Part shown: positions 24,981-33,997 of the stretch, in pieces | How the letters are laid out: every line of letters begins with the position of its first letter | How positions within the stretch are numbered: the stretch's first letter is position 1 | Position numbers and translations under genes: made by a program | The notes under the pieces: generated by a model | The model's database searches: none | Told to the model about the DNA's origin: nothing | The model's input: only the letters and a program-made list of their open reading frames with translations | DNA from: Arthrobacter sp. | GTDB taxonomy: Bacteria; Actinomycetota; Actinomycetes; Actinomycetales; Micrococcaceae | Length of the DNA stretch: 64,000 bases | Direction of reading: 5' to 3' | Assembly: GCF_031179985.1 (NCBI RefSeq) | Contig: NZ_JAPSHJ010000021.1 | Coordinates: 1 to 64,000 of the forward strand

Positions 24981-26663
24981 ATGAACACCTCGCCTTTGGT
25001 GCTGGGCCCCATGATGCGGTTCGTCGATGGAACCTCGGCAAGTATCTGGGTGGAAACCCGGGATTCTGCGCGGGTTTCCGTCCGTGCAGAGGACAAAGTC
25101 TGGGGAGCACGCAGCTTCTCAGTTCATGGCCACCACTACGCGCTGGTGGAGGTTGAAGGGCTGGTGCCAGGGCAAGTTGTTTCCTACTCCGTCGAAATCA
25201 ATGGAACACGCGTGTGGCCCGATCCCTCGTCCGGATTCCCTTCCTCAAAAATTGCTGCCCTTAACCCCGGCCAGCCCTTGCGGATGGCCTACGGCTCTTG
25301 CCGCACCAGCGTCCCGCACGATGAATCCGGCAACCGGACCCACGGCGTCGACTCCTTGCGGGCCTATGCGCTAAGCATGGCAGCAGGGGGGGGCCAGCCG
25401 TGGCCTGACCTTGTGGCGTTCCTTGGGGATCAGGTGTACGCGGACTCCACCAGTGAGCAGATGCAGCAGTTTATCCGGACCCGCCGCGACATCAACGAAC
25501 CCCCTGGCGAGGAGCTCAAGGACTACGAAGAGTACGCTCACCTCTACTTTCTGGCATGGTCAGACCCTGCTAACAGGTGGCTGCTGTCCACCCTGCCCAG
25601 CGCCATGATCTTCGACGACCACGATATTCGCGACGATTGGAATGCATCGCTCAGTTGGAGAAAGCAAATGACTGCGGCCCCCTGGTGGCATGAGCGAATT
25701 GTGGCCGGGCTGACGGCTTACTGGGTCTACCAGCATCTCGGGAACCTGTCCCCGCAGGCGCGGGCCGCGGATCCTATCTGGCAGCGAGTCGCGGATCACC
25801 GGGGGGAGACCGAACTGGACCTGAGCGCCGAACTGGACAATTTTGCCGAACGTGCCGATCAGGACCCGACTTCCTATCGGTGGAGCTTCAGCCGGGACTT
25901 CGGGGATACCCGGCTGATTGTGCTCGATTCCCGTGCCGCCCGGAATCTGGCACCGAGGAACCGAGCCCTTCTTGACCAGACAGAAATGACATGGCTGAAC
26001 GGCCTCATGCGTGGCGGCTTTCGGCACGTGCTGGTGGCCACGTCACTGCCTTTCCTGCTGCCCATGGGCCTGCACCACGTCGAGTCCTGGAATGAAGCCG
26101 TTTCGGAGGGCGCCTGGGGGAAACCAGCCGCCGTTGCCGCCGAAAAGCTGCGGCAGGCAGTCGATCTCGAGCACTGGGCCGCCTTCCAGAAAAGCTTCCA
26201 CGAGGTGGCCGCCATGGTGACCGAAGTTGCCGACGGCGAACGCGGTCCCGCTCCCGAAACCGTCACCTTCATCTCCGGGGACGTTCACTTCTCCTATGTG
26301 TCGGAAGTGGAGCGATCCTCAGGCAGCCGGATCATCCAGGCTGTCTGCTCCCCTATCCGCAATCCGCTGCCACGGCTGCTGAGATCCTTCACGGCTCTCA
26401 CCTCCTATGGCCTGGCCACCCCTGTCGGTGCCTTGGTGGCGCGCTCGGCGAAGGTACCCGAGCCGCCCTTCCGCTGGTCTGGCGTCACGGGTCCGTGGTT
26501 CGTCAATAATCTGGCGTGCCTGGAGGTGGCCGACGAAGGGCTGAAGCTGTGGTGGCTGACCGGAGTCGTGAGGGGCGACGATCACCTTCACCCCCAGCTG
26601 GAAGGTGTGGCCTCCCTTACCTTAGCTCCGCGCCGAACAACGCGGGTCAGCTCGGAGCCCTGA
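24981..26663 (+). CDS. PhoD-like metallophosphatase / alkaline phosphatase D family
   Basis: 560 residues. Metal-binding motifs of the PhoD branch of metallophosphatases are in order: YGSCRTS near 111, FLGDQVYAD near 148, FDDHDIRDDWN near 213, and SGDVHFSY near 431. The N-terminal 90 residues look like a fibronectin-type sandwich. Unlike secreted PhoD enzymes it has no Tat or Sec signal peptide, so it probably works in the cytoplasm on an unknown phosphoester. The start ATG is followed at once by NTSPLVLGPMMRFVDGTSA, and no better start exists. It is divergent from glycerate kinase. Confidence 0.9.
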   Translation: MNTSPLVLGPMMRFVDGTSASIWVETRDSARVSVRAEDKVWGARSFSVHGHHYALVEVEGLVPGQVVSYSVEINGTRVWPDPSSGFPSSKIAALNPGQPLRMAYGSCRTSVPHDESGNRTHGVDSLRAYALSMAAGGGQPWPDLVAFLGDQVYADSTSEQMQQFIRTRRDINEPPGEELKDYEEYAHLYFLAWSDPANRWLLSTLPSAMIFDDHDIRDDWNASLSWRKQMTAAPWWHERIVAGLTAYWVYQHLGNLSPQARAADPIWQRVADHRGETELDLSAELDNFAERADQDPTSYRWSFSRDFGDTRLIVLDSRAARNLAPRNRALLDQTEMTWLNGLMRGGFRHVLVATSLPFLLPMGLHHVESWNEAVSEGAWGKPAAVAAEKLRQAVDLEHWAAFQKSFHEVAAMVTEVADGERGPAPETVTFISGDVHFSYVSEVERSSGSRIIQAVCSPIRNPLPRLLRSFTALTSYGLATPVGALVARSAKVPEPPFRWSGVTGPWFVNNLACLEVADEGLKLWWLTGVVRGDDHLHPQLEGVASLTLAPRRTTRVSSEP

Positions 26664-26680
26664 TACTCAGCAAGCGAGCC

Positions 26681-27013
26681 TCAGCCTGGTGGGCCCCCGG
26701 CTTGGAGCTGTGAGGCAGCGGACGGCATTTGATAGGGGTTCTCAGGACGATCCTGGTCCGAGGTTGTGGGTTCCCACGAATCGTACGTGCGGGGCGTGCG
26801 AAGGTCACGTGAACGCTTCAGCAGCCCCCGGCACACGAACACAAGCCCGCAAAGCAGCAGGGTCAGGCCTGCGACCATCAGGACCATTGAGCCGTCCCGA
26901 GCCCGTCCGGATGCAATCTCGTACAGCGGTAATGGCAGGACTAAAACCGTCGCGGTGAGAGCCAGAATCCCTATCGCGGTCTCAATCAAGCCCTTTGCCT
27001 TGGTAACAGCCAT
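26681..27013 (-). CDS. Small two-helix membrane protein, hypothetical
   Basis: 110 residues from ATG 27013 (AAAGGA 9 bases upstream); the frame is open to 27097 but that part is not convincing. Two membrane segments: GLIETAIGILALTATVLVLP at about 8-27 and SMVLMVAGLTLLLCGLVFVC at about 42-61, then a basic stretch (RGLLKRSRDLRTPRTYD) and a polar Pro/Gln tail. I do not recognise a family. It stands alone between a PhoD-like gene (convergent) and the LysR gene. Confidence 0.6.
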   Translation of the reverse strand: MAVTKAKGLIETAIGILALTATVLVLPLPLYEIASGRARDGSMVLMVAGLTLLLCGLVFVCRGLLKRSRDLRTPRTYDSWEPTTSDQDRPENPYQMPSAASQLQAGGPPG

Positions 27014-27133
27014 CCCCACGTGTCCTTTCCTTGGCACCCCTACCCCATTGAAACGTGTCTGGACACAAAGGGAAAGATGGTTCGTCGCATCAGACACGAC
27101 CGATGGACGAGCGCGTCCATGCTGCTGAGTCCG

Positions 27134-28042
27134 TCAGCTTGCTGCTTGTCCGGCGATCCTCCGCAGGAGTCCGGCAAGGTGCTGGATACCAGGGCTGGCG
27201 GTCATCGTCCTTCGGTGAACCATGCCAACGCGGCGTCCCGGCACCGGATTGCCTACCGGAACAGCCACCACCTCCGCAGGCAACACAGGCCTGCCCAGAC
27301 GGGGAACAAGTGCCACCACGGCCTTCTGCTCCACGAGAGCAATGTGGGTTGAGAAGTCCGGATCGTAGACCTGGATATCCGGGACGCGTCCCAGATCCGC
27401 AAAAATCCGGAGCAAGGCCTCGTTGCAGATGGCGCCATTCGGGGTGCTGATCCACCGCTCGTCCACCATGTCTGCCGCTTCCACCCCGATCCGCTCGGCC
27501 AGGGGATGGCTGCGGTGAACCAGAAGGTCTGCAATGTCCTCACACAACCACTCGAGCACCAGGTGTTCGGGAATCACCAGCGGTACGGAGTTCCAGTCGT
27601 GGACTATACCGAGGTCGGCTTCGCCACCGGCTACACGCGCCACCGCTTCGCGCGGATCTTCTGCCAGCACACTGATGTCGAGGTCCGTTCCGGAGGAGGC
27701 GAGCATTCCGAGCATCGGCCCAACGAGACCGCGGCAGGCCGTGGAGAAGGCCACCACCTTCAGTCGGCCATACGGTTTCGCCGGGTCGCTGAGCAGGGTG
27801 GACTGCAACTCTTCCAGCTCGGAAAGAATGCGGCGTCCATAGGCGGCCAGAGTCAGGCCACGCTCTGTCAGCAGGACGCCGCGCCCGCGCCGCTCCAGTA
27901 CAGAAAAGCCTGTCTGCTTCTCCAGTTTCTTGATCTGCTGGGAAACCGCCGAAGGGCTGAAGCCCATCACCTCCGCGGCTGCGATCACCGAACCGTGTTG
28001 CTCTACAGCCGCGAGCGCCTGGAGAGATCCGATATCAATCAT
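27134..28042 (-). CDS. LysR family transcriptional regulator
   Basis: 302 residues, normal length. N-terminal winged helix: MIDIGSLQALAAVEQHGSVI, then AAEVMGFSPSAVSQQIKKLE and TGFSVLERRGRGVLLTERG; the rest is the two-lobed substrate-binding domain. It is divergent from the EamA transporter at 28287 with a 244-bp intergenic region, the classic arrangement of a LysR activator and its target. I could not fix a T-N11-A box with confidence. The ligand is probably an amino acid or metabolite exported by the transporter. Confidence 0.94.
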   Translation of the reverse strand: MIDIGSLQALAAVEQHGSVIAAAEVMGFSPSAVSQQIKKLEKQTGFSVLERRGRGVLLTERGLTLAAYGRRILSELEELQSTLLSDPAKPYGRLKVVAFSTACRGLVGPMLGMLASSGTDLDISVLAEDPREAVARVAGGEADLGIVHDWNSVPLVIPEHLVLEWLCEDIADLLVHRSHPLAERIGVEAADMVDERWISTPNGAICNEALLRIFADLGRVPDIQVYDPDFSTHIALVEQKAVVALVPRLGRPVLPAEVVAVPVGNPVPGRRVGMVHRRTMTASPGIQHLAGLLRRIAGQAAS

Positions 28043-28286
28043 GAAGCAAATCTACATGTTATTGCACATCAATCAACGCTTGTCCTTCATTCTCGTCTCT
28101 GCGAAAGTAAGCATAGCGGGGGCTTCGCGGGTGCAGTCGCGGCCGCCGCCGTCCTCCAGCACTCGGCCCGACCCGGCAATGGAACCATCGAGGCGATAGC
28201 CACCGGCGCAAACATCGACCTTAGAAGTTCGCCTCACTCATGGTCCAGGGTGTAAGCCAAAACAGTCCTTTTCAGAAGAGAGAAAC

Positions 28287-29261
28287 ATGACCACCCGCCA
28301 CTCATTGCTCGCGGCCCTAGTCGCCGTCCTGTGGGGCCTGAACTTCGTCGCCATCGACCTGGGGCTTCACGCCAACGGCCGGGACGTTCCGCCATTGCTG
28401 TTCGTGGCGATGCGGTTTCTCCTGGTGGTGTTCCCCTGGATTTTTTTCATACGCAAGCCGGATGTCAGCTGGGGGGCCATCATTGGCGTCGGACTCTTCA
28501 TGAGCGCAGGCCAGTTCGGCCTGCTGTACCTGTCCATGGCACTGGGCATGCCAGCCGGACTGGCTTCCCTTGTACTCCAGGCCCAGGTGCTTCTGACGGT
28601 GCTGCTTGCCGCTGTGTTCCTCCGCGAGCGTCCCAGCCGCCGCCAGTTGGCCGGGGTTGTGCTCGGGGTTGCGGGCTTGGCCATCGTAGCCGTTGGTCGG
28701 AGTTCCGTCGCTCCGCTGCTTCCCTTCATCATCGTGCTGGCTGCGGCACTTTCCTGGGCCGCAGGCAACGTGATCGCGCGTAAGGCAAAGGCTGCGTCGG
28801 GACTGGGTCTTGTGATCTGGTCCGGTGCTGTTGTTCCGCTTCCCCTCATTGCTCTCTCGCTGGTTATCGATGGACCGGATGCCATTGCAGCTACGATGCT
28901 GGACCTTCAAACCGGAACTGTGCTGAGTGCGGTTTACACAGCTGTGTTCGCTTCCCTGGTGGGATACGGAATATGGAACTGGCTGCTCGCCAAATACCCG
29001 CCGTCGGCCGTAGTTCCCTTCACCCTGCTGGTGCCGGTCGTGGGGATGAGTGCTGCGTGGCTGGCTCTGCAGGAGGTGCCGTCGGCGACGGAACTCGCCG
29101 GAGGGCTGCTCCTGCTGGGAGGAGTTGCCACGGCGGTCCTCAAGAGAGGCGGCGGACCGCTCGAACCAAAGCAGGACGCTCCACACCAGCTCCCGACGCC
29201 GGTTCCTGCCGGCATGACCACCGGTTCCGAACAAGTCGCTGAAATCCGATCAAACGTCTGA
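28287..29261 (+). CDS. EamA (DMT superfamily) transporter
   Basis: 324 residues with ten hydrophobic segments in two EamA repeats (first from LLAALVAVLWGLNFVAIDLG, second from LLPFIIVLAAALSWAAGNVI). The C-terminal 30 residues are polar and cytoplasmic. GAAGAG-like purines (AGAAGAGAG) precede the ATG. Such carriers export amino acids, purines or toxic metabolites. The divergent LysR gene probably regulates it. Relatives next to LysR genes are often amino-acid metabolite exporters, but the substrate is not visible. Confidence 0.92.
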   Translation: MTTRHSLLAALVAVLWGLNFVAIDLGLHANGRDVPPLLFVAMRFLLVVFPWIFFIRKPDVSWGAIIGVGLFMSAGQFGLLYLSMALGMPAGLASLVLQAQVLLTVLLAAVFLRERPSRRQLAGVVLGVAGLAIVAVGRSSVAPLLPFIIVLAAALSWAAGNVIARKAKAASGLGLVIWSGAVVPLPLIALSLVIDGPDAIAATMLDLQTGTVLSAVYTAVFASLVGYGIWNWLLAKYPPSAVVPFTLLVPVVGMSAAWLALQEVPSATELAGGLLLLGGVATAVLKRGGGPLEPKQDAPHQLPTPVPAGMTTGSEQVAEIRSNV

Positions 29262-29349
29262 ACCCCGGGCTGCTACTGGAAAGGAGTATGGTTTGCAACA
29301 GATCCTTCTCGCGGTTTTCAAGGCCTGATTTCAACCAAAAGGAACCGAA

Positions 29350-29961
29350 ATGGACACCACCCGGCCGGAAACACGGACCCCCAAAGACGTCCCGGCCATT
29401 TTGGACATTGGCATCTCCCTCGATGGCTTCGTCGCCACCCATGACCAGGATCCCGCGGAGATCCATGATTGGATGTTCGCCCGCAAAACAGAGGCGGACG
29501 AGGCATTTGCCCGGGACATCATGGACCGGGGATCAGTGATCATGGGCAGGAACACGTTCAACGTTTGCTACGACGGCAAGGCATGGGACGGCCCTGCCTG
29601 GCCTGTGCCGATGTTCGTTGTGACCAATGAGGAGCGGGAACCGTTGGACTGGGACGGCGTCCCCTATACCTTCATTTCCGGTCTGCAGGAGGCACTTACG
29701 GCGGCGAAGGAGGCTTCGGACGGACGTCCTGTGCAGATCATGGGCGGTGGGAAACTAGCCGCCGCCTACATCGGGTCGGGTCTTTTGGACGAGGTGCGCC
29801 TTCATATCGCCCCCGTCCTCATGGGCTCGGGCGTTCCGCTTTTTGCCGCGGAAACTCCCGGTTCGGTTCCCGGGCGGGTCACCGCGTTTGACGTCGTCAG
29901 CTCTGTGCAGACACCGGCGGCGACTCACCTGATACTCAAACCCAGGAATAACTTAGCCTGA
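29350..29961 (+). CDS. Dihydrofolate reductase family protein (RibD C-terminal-like)
   Basis: 203 residues. Signature of the RibD_C/DHFR-like fold: LDIGISLDGFVATHDQDPAE at the N-terminus, IMGRNTFNVCYDGKAWDGP (NADPH site) near 57-75, FISGLQEALTAAKEASDGRP, and IMGGGKLAAAYIGSGLLDEV near 128. It is probably an NADPH-dependent reductase of unknown substrate; true folate reduction is unlikely because residues around the pterin pocket differ. GGAACC-type purines (AAAAGGAACC) lie just before the ATG. It is a single gene between the EamA transporter and DUF6480. Confidence 0.88.
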   Translation: MDTTRPETRTPKDVPAILDIGISLDGFVATHDQDPAEIHDWMFARKTEADEAFARDIMDRGSVIMGRNTFNVCYDGKAWDGPAWPVPMFVVTNEEREPLDWDGVPYTFISGLQEALTAAKEASDGRPVQIMGGGKLAAAYIGSGLLDEVRLHIAPVLMGSGVPLFAAETPGSVPGRVTAFDVVSSVQTPAATHLILKPRNNLA

Positions 29962-30006
29962 TCCCAGGCCTCTCTCCCCGGCCCAAACAACTACACCGCC
30001 AAGCAG

Positions 30007-30225
30007 CTATTCGTCGTGGCCTTGGTCGGCGCTCATCTGGTCTTCCGCAGGCGGGGTCTCTCCCGGGGGCACGCCGCCGCCAGGTTCAAGGCCTGTGATG
30101 TTTCCGTTCGCAGGATCGGGGTTGGCCGAGGCTCCTGGATCCTCACGGTCCAGTCTGGGATCGGCAGGTTCACGCCCCGGACGGTCGGGATTAGCCGGAT
30201 CATTTTCAGGGTGATAAGTACTCAC
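30007..30225 (-). CDS. DUF6480 family protein
   Basis: 72 residues from a GTG at 30225, with GAGG 10 bases upstream; the frame runs on to 30294, but that part is not conserved-looking. The C-terminal half carries the DUF6480 signature ITGLEPGGGVPPGETPPAED, while the N-terminal half is a Pro/Asp/Arg-rich linker (PENDPANPDRPGREPADPRL). It is disordered, acidic and without hydrophobic segments. Function is unknown; such proteins are common in Micrococcaceae. The intergenic region to the phosphatase gene at 30479 shows nothing else. Confidence 0.7.
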   Translation of the reverse strand: MSTYHPENDPANPDRPGREPADPRLDREDPGASANPDPANGNITGLEPGGGVPPGETPPAEDQMSADQGHDE

Positions 30226-30478
30226 GAAATGCCATCCTCTGCGGAACTCGTTAAGCGTTACGGGTTGGTGGGCTGCCAGCCTAGCCGCCGACAAGAAGCA
30301 TCACAACACCGGGAGCATACAAGGCAAGGATCCATCACAAGCCACTCTCATGTTGGCCACACGCCTTGTCGAAGACGAGACGTCCGGGAGGAGGCCGTAG
30401 TAACGTGGACCTTCCTGAACCGCTGTCCCGGAAGGGGCAGCGACACCGGCCGCTGAGGCCCGGAACAAGGGGGTAGCG

Positions 30479-31267
30479 ATGCACGAATCCCGGACTGTCC
30501 GCCCGATTCAACAGCTCCACGCCGTGCCAGGCGCCGTCGAGCTCCTCCTGGTCCGCCACGGCGAGAGCCAGGGAAACGTAGCCGCAACGGTCGCCCGCCA
30601 ACAGGGCGCGCACGTGATTGACGTGCCTGCCCGGGACGCCGACGTCGAGCTTTCCGGGACAGGACGCGAGCAGTCTTTGGCCCTTGGACGCCTGCTGGCC
30701 GGATTCCCCGAGGGTCAACAGGCCACGTCCGTCTGGTCCTCGCCGTACGCCAGAGCACGGCAGACGGCGGATCTGGCGGTCAGGAGCGGTGGCTGGCGGG
30801 CGCCCGTGCTCGCCGACGAACGTTTACGGGACCGCGAGCTGGGCATCCTCGACATGCTGACCTCGGCCGGCGTGGAAGCCCGCCTACCGGAGGAAGCAGC
30901 GCGGCGGCGCTGGCTGGGAAAGTTCTACTACAGGCCTCCCGGTGGCGAGTCCTGGGCCGACGTCGCCCTCCGGCTCCGGTCCCTCCTCGCCGATCTGGAC
31001 CGCCAACACAGTGGAGGCCGCGTCATGCTCGTCTGCCACGACGCCGTGATCTTCCTGTTCCGCTACATCCTCGAAGGCCTGTCGGAACGGGAGATCCTCG
31101 ATATCGCCGCCACATCTTCAGTCCTGAACGCGTCGTTGACGCGGTTCGTGCGCCCAGATGGTTTCGGCCCTTGGGCTTTGGAGAGCTTCAACGTAGCGGA
31201 TCACCTGGTGAGTGGCGGCGTGCCCGTGACCGAACACGCGGGAGATACCAATGTCCACCCCCGCTGA
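30479..31267 (+). CDS. Histidine phosphatase (phosphoglycerate mutase-like) family protein
   Basis: 262 residues; AAGGGGGT lies before the ATG. Catalytic LLVRHGESQGN near residue 23-33 supplies the phospho-histidine, VWSSPYARARQTA near 85-97 the second basic site, DRELGILD the acid loop, and MLVCHDAVIFLFRY near 182 the second His. It removes phosphate from a small metabolite or acts as a phosphoglycerate mutase-like enzyme; the substrate is unknown. Its 3' end overlaps the NAD(P)HX dehydratase gene by 17 bases (31251-31267), so the two are translated from one message. Confidence 0.93.
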   Translation: MHESRTVRPIQQLHAVPGAVELLLVRHGESQGNVAATVARQQGAHVIDVPARDADVELSGTGREQSLALGRLLAGFPEGQQATSVWSSPYARARQTADLAVRSGGWRAPVLADERLRDRELGILDMLTSAGVEARLPEEAARRRWLGKFYYRPPGGESWADVALRLRSLLADLDRQHSGGRVMLVCHDAVIFLFRYILEGLSEREILDIAATSSVLNASLTRFVRPDGFGPWALESFNVADHLVSGGVPVTEHAGDTNVHPR

Positions 31268-32186
31268 AAGCCTGCGCCCCGAGCTGGTGACGCCTACGCT
31301 CCTGCGCAACTGGCCCCTCCCGGGAGGCGGTTCCAGCAAAGAGGACCGAGGCTCGGTACTGGTAATCGGTGGCGCGCGCAAGACCCCCGGAGCGGCGCTC
31401 CTTGCGGGGCTTGCTGCTTTGCGTGCTGGAGCTGGGCGGCTCACCCTGGGTGTAGCGGAGTCTGCCGCCATCCAACTGGCGATTGCCTTGCCTGAATCAG
31501 GAGTGGTGGGGCTGGCCGAAACACCTGCGGGTTCCGTCCGCGGGGACGGCGCAGGCGCCTTGGCAGGAACACTGCAGAAAGCTGCTGCGGTTTTGGTAGG
31601 TCCGGGCCTGGACAACGAAGAAGAAGCCGCCACGCTCGTGCGGGAACTGCTTCGGCTTGAGGCTGAGGTGAACGGCCCGGAAGAGGACGACGGCGGAGCG
31701 TCCGAGGGCGAGGGCGCTCCGCCTCCCACCTTTGTCCTCGATGCTTACGCGCTCGGTTGTCTTCCGCCGATGGTGGAAGAGCTGCGTGCTTGGGCAGGGC
31801 GCCTGATCCTGACGCCGAACACGAAAGAGGCCGGAATTCTCCTGGGCCGTGACGTGAAAGATCTGACCTCGGACGTAGCGGAAATTGCTGCAAAATTTCA
31901 GGCCGTCGTCACGTGCCAAGGTGTGATTGCCTCTCCCGACGCCAGGCTTTGGGAGATCACCACCGGCTACGGAGGCTTGGGTACGTCGGGCAGCGGTGAT
32001 GTGCTGGCGGGCGCCATCGCAGGGCTCAAGGCCCGCGGGATTGCCCCGACGCAGGCTGCCTGCTGGGGCACCCATCTCCATGCGGCGGCCGGAGATCGGC
32101 TCGCCAGCCGGCTGGGAAGCCTGGGTTATCTAGCCCGGGAGCTGGCTGACGAACTGCCCCCGCTGATGATGGAACTCGATACCTGA
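31251..32186 (+). CDS. nnrD: ADP-dependent NAD(P)H-hydrate dehydratase
   Basis: 311 residues of the YjeF C-terminal (ribokinase-like) family. It repairs hydrated NADH/NADPH using ADP or ATP. Landmarks: SVLVIGGARKTPGAALLAGLA near residue 35-55, LTPNTKEAGILLGRD near 185, and the catalytic anion hole GTSGSGDVLAGAIAGLKARG near 245. The N-terminal epimerase domain found in bifunctional Nnr proteins is absent, so a separate epimerase is expected elsewhere. An acidic insert (GPEEDDGGASEGEGAPPPTF) near 145-165 is unusual. It starts inside the histidine phosphatase gene. Confidence 0.93.
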   Translation: MSTPAESLRPELVTPTLLRNWPLPGGGSSKEDRGSVLVIGGARKTPGAALLAGLAALRAGAGRLTLGVAESAAIQLAIALPESGVVGLAETPAGSVRGDGAGALAGTLQKAAAVLVGPGLDNEEEAATLVRELLRLEAEVNGPEEDDGGASEGEGAPPPTFVLDAYALGCLPPMVEELRAWAGRLILTPNTKEAGILLGRDVKDLTSDVAEIAAKFQAVVTCQGVIASPDARLWEITTGYGGLGTSGSGDVLAGAIAGLKARGIAPTQAACWGTHLHAAAGDRLASRLGSLGYLARELADELPPLMMELDT

Positions 32187-32312
32187 CTCGGCACTAAAAA
32201 GGGCATGGTTACCGATTCCCGGAAGCACTGCTCGGGGGCCTTGCTCCCGTCTTTCACCCGGTGCCACACTGGAACATAGCTGGGAAAACAGTTCAGATAT
32301 GGAGGTTCCCCC

Positions 32313-32528
32313 ATGGCAAATCTTCTCGATCGGGTCATGAAGAAAATCATGAGGCGCATCGATCTGGAGCCCAACAAGTCCGACCACGAGACCCGTATGA
32401 ACGCCAAAGCGGCAGGCCCATTCACCACGCGTGGGACCAAATACCGCGGCCGTTCCGGTCACGGGACAGGTACCGGCCGGACGCACAAGGCAGGCCGCTG
32501 GACCAACATGCTCCACCGCGGGCACTGA
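32313..32528 (+). CDS. Small basic hypothetical protein
   Basis: 71 residues; GGAGG lies 7 bases before the ATG, which supports translation. The N-terminus MANLLDRVMKKIMRRIDLEP may form an amphipathic helix; the rest is rich in Gly, Arg, His and Thr (GTKYRGRSGHGTGTGRTHKA) and probably disordered. It is strongly basic. I do not recognise a family. It could bind nucleic acid, which is a guess from charge only. It lies alone, 126 bp after nnrD. Confidence 0.55.
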   Translation: MANLLDRVMKKIMRRIDLEPNKSDHETRMNAKAAGPFTTRGTKYRGRSGHGTGTGRTHKAGRWTNMLHRGH

Positions 32529-32634
32529 CGTCCCAATAAGTAGTTCCTTAGGGCTGGTGACTCCTTAGGGCTGGTGAACCGCAGGCTCGTACTTTCGGGC
32601 GCATTCCAGGCGCCGCGAATTCAGGGGCGGCGGG

Positions 32635-32823
32635 TCAGCTTCCGGTTTCCTCCGGATCTTCGCGTGCCCTCTTCGCCTCTGCGGTGGTGGGGTCGTCGTC
32701 CGGTACAAAATCGGGATCGAGTACGGGTGAAAGAGCGTCGGGAGGCAAGAACTTCTCGCCCTTCCCATGAGTCACGGGATCCTTATCAAGCCCGGGGGTG
32801 TCATCAGCTGGAATATCACTCAT
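32635..32823 (-). CDS. Small acidic hypothetical protein
   Basis: 62 residues from ATG 32823: MSDIPADDTPGLDKDPVTHG at the start and DPDFVPDDDPTTAEAKRARE near the end. It is rich in Asp and Pro, probably disordered. The good ribosome site AGGAG is 28-32 bases upstream of the ATG, and a perfect 9-bp hairpin (32825-32847) fills the space between them, so folding would bring site and start together. No family recognised. Confidence 0.5.
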   Translation of the reverse strand: MSDIPADDTPGLDKDPVTHGKGEKFLPPDALSPVLDPDFVPDDDPTTAEAKRAREDPEETGS

Positions 32824-32824
32824 A

Positions 32825-32847
32825 AGCCCACGGTAGGCCCGTGGGCT
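32825..32847 (-). promoter_or_regulatory. Hairpin between Shine-Dalgarno and start codon
   Basis: AGCCCACGG pairs with CCGTGGGCT around a five-base loop. On the reverse-strand message AGGAG-TC lies just before the hairpin and T-ATG just after it, so only three unpaired bases would separate ribosome site and start once folded. It could also be a short terminator, but no T run follows on either strand. Confidence 0.45.
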
Positions 32848-33056
32848 GACTCCTGTCGAGGAAGCTGCGGAGCTAACCTTCAGGGGCGCACCAGGGACGC
32901 AAAATGCCGATTCTCTTCTAGAATTGAAGCGGGGCCGACGGCAATACAGAGCCCCGGTGAGCGGGGTGCCTTCCCAGCTGCCGCCGGCCCTTGATTCGCA
33001 GCTTGCCGTCGCAGCTGCGGGTTAGCCGGTGCCAGTTCGGCGGTAGGCTGCGGGTG

Positions 33057-33791
33057 ATGACTAACCAAGCTCCTTATTCTGACGCCCAGGCAGCCGAGCT
33101 CTATAACGTGCTCAACCCCTGGGGCCCCAGCGACGATTTCTACCTTTCCCTCGCGATGGCGGCACCGTCCGTCCTCGATGTCGGCTGCGGCACCGGAGGG
33201 ATGCTGCATAGGGCCCGCGCTCTGGGCCATCCTGGACGGCTGCTCGGCGTCGACCCTGACGGGGCCGCCTTGGCCGTTGCCCGGCGGCGGGACGACATCG
33301 AGTGGGTCGAAGGGACAGCCGCGACGATGCCTTGGCGCGCGGAATTCGATCAGGCGGTGATGATGAGCCACGCTTTTCAGTGCTTGGTGAGCGACGACGA
33401 AATCCGGGCATCTCTCGCGGCAATCCGGACGGCATTGGTGGACGGAGGCCGATTCACTTTCGAGACCCGAAACCCGCGGGTCCGGGCGTGGGAAACGTGG
33501 AATCCTGACCACCCAACGGATGTCAGGGATGCAGACGGCCGGCAACTGCGAATCATCCACCGGGTGGAGTCCGTGACGGACGATCTCGTCACCTTCACGG
33601 AGACGACCTCAGAGCTCGGGGGTCCAGCACTCCGCACGGACCGTACCACCCTGCGCTTCCAGGATCTTGATGTTTTGTCCGGCTTCCTGGGAGAGGCCGG
33701 GTTCATCATTGCAGCCAAATCAGGCGGCTGGCTGGGAGAGCCGCTGGAACCTGCAAGCAAGGAACTTATCGTCACAGCGCGGGCCGCCTGA
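33057..33791 (+). CDS. Class I SAM-dependent methyltransferase
   Basis: 244 residues from ATG 33057. SAM-binding motif I VLDVGCGTGGMLHRAR near residue 42, acidic motif II LLGVDPDGAALAVARRR near 64, and FDQAVMMSHAFQCLV in the post-I/IV region. The C-terminal half is beta-rich and substrate-specific; it resembles small-molecule methyltransferases of the Methyltransf_25 type. The substrate is unknown. The upstream frame to 32991 lacks a ribosome site. It is a single forward gene; no biosynthetic neighbours suggest a pathway. Confidence 0.9.
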   Translation: MTNQAPYSDAQAAELYNVLNPWGPSDDFYLSLAMAAPSVLDVGCGTGGMLHRARALGHPGRLLGVDPDGAALAVARRRDDIEWVEGTAATMPWRAEFDQAVMMSHAFQCLVSDDEIRASLAAIRTALVDGGRFTFETRNPRVRAWETWNPDHPTDVRDADGRQLRIIHRVESVTDDLVTFTETTSELGGPALRTDRTTLRFQDLDVLSGFLGEAGFIIAAKSGGWLGEPLEPASKELIVTARAA

Positions 33792-33997
33792 CTGGAGGGA
33801 TTCTTCGGCCGCCTCGATGCGCGGTTTCGATGGTTCCCTTCCCACTCGACGTCGGCAGCATCGATCCGGCAGCGAGCCGTCGAAACGGGCATGGACCTAT
33901 GGACTAATCGTAAGCACGCTGATAAAGCTGGAGGCACAGACCGAATCGTTCAGCCGGACAACCATCGGCCCGGTGGACCTCAGGTGAGGAGTTGGTG

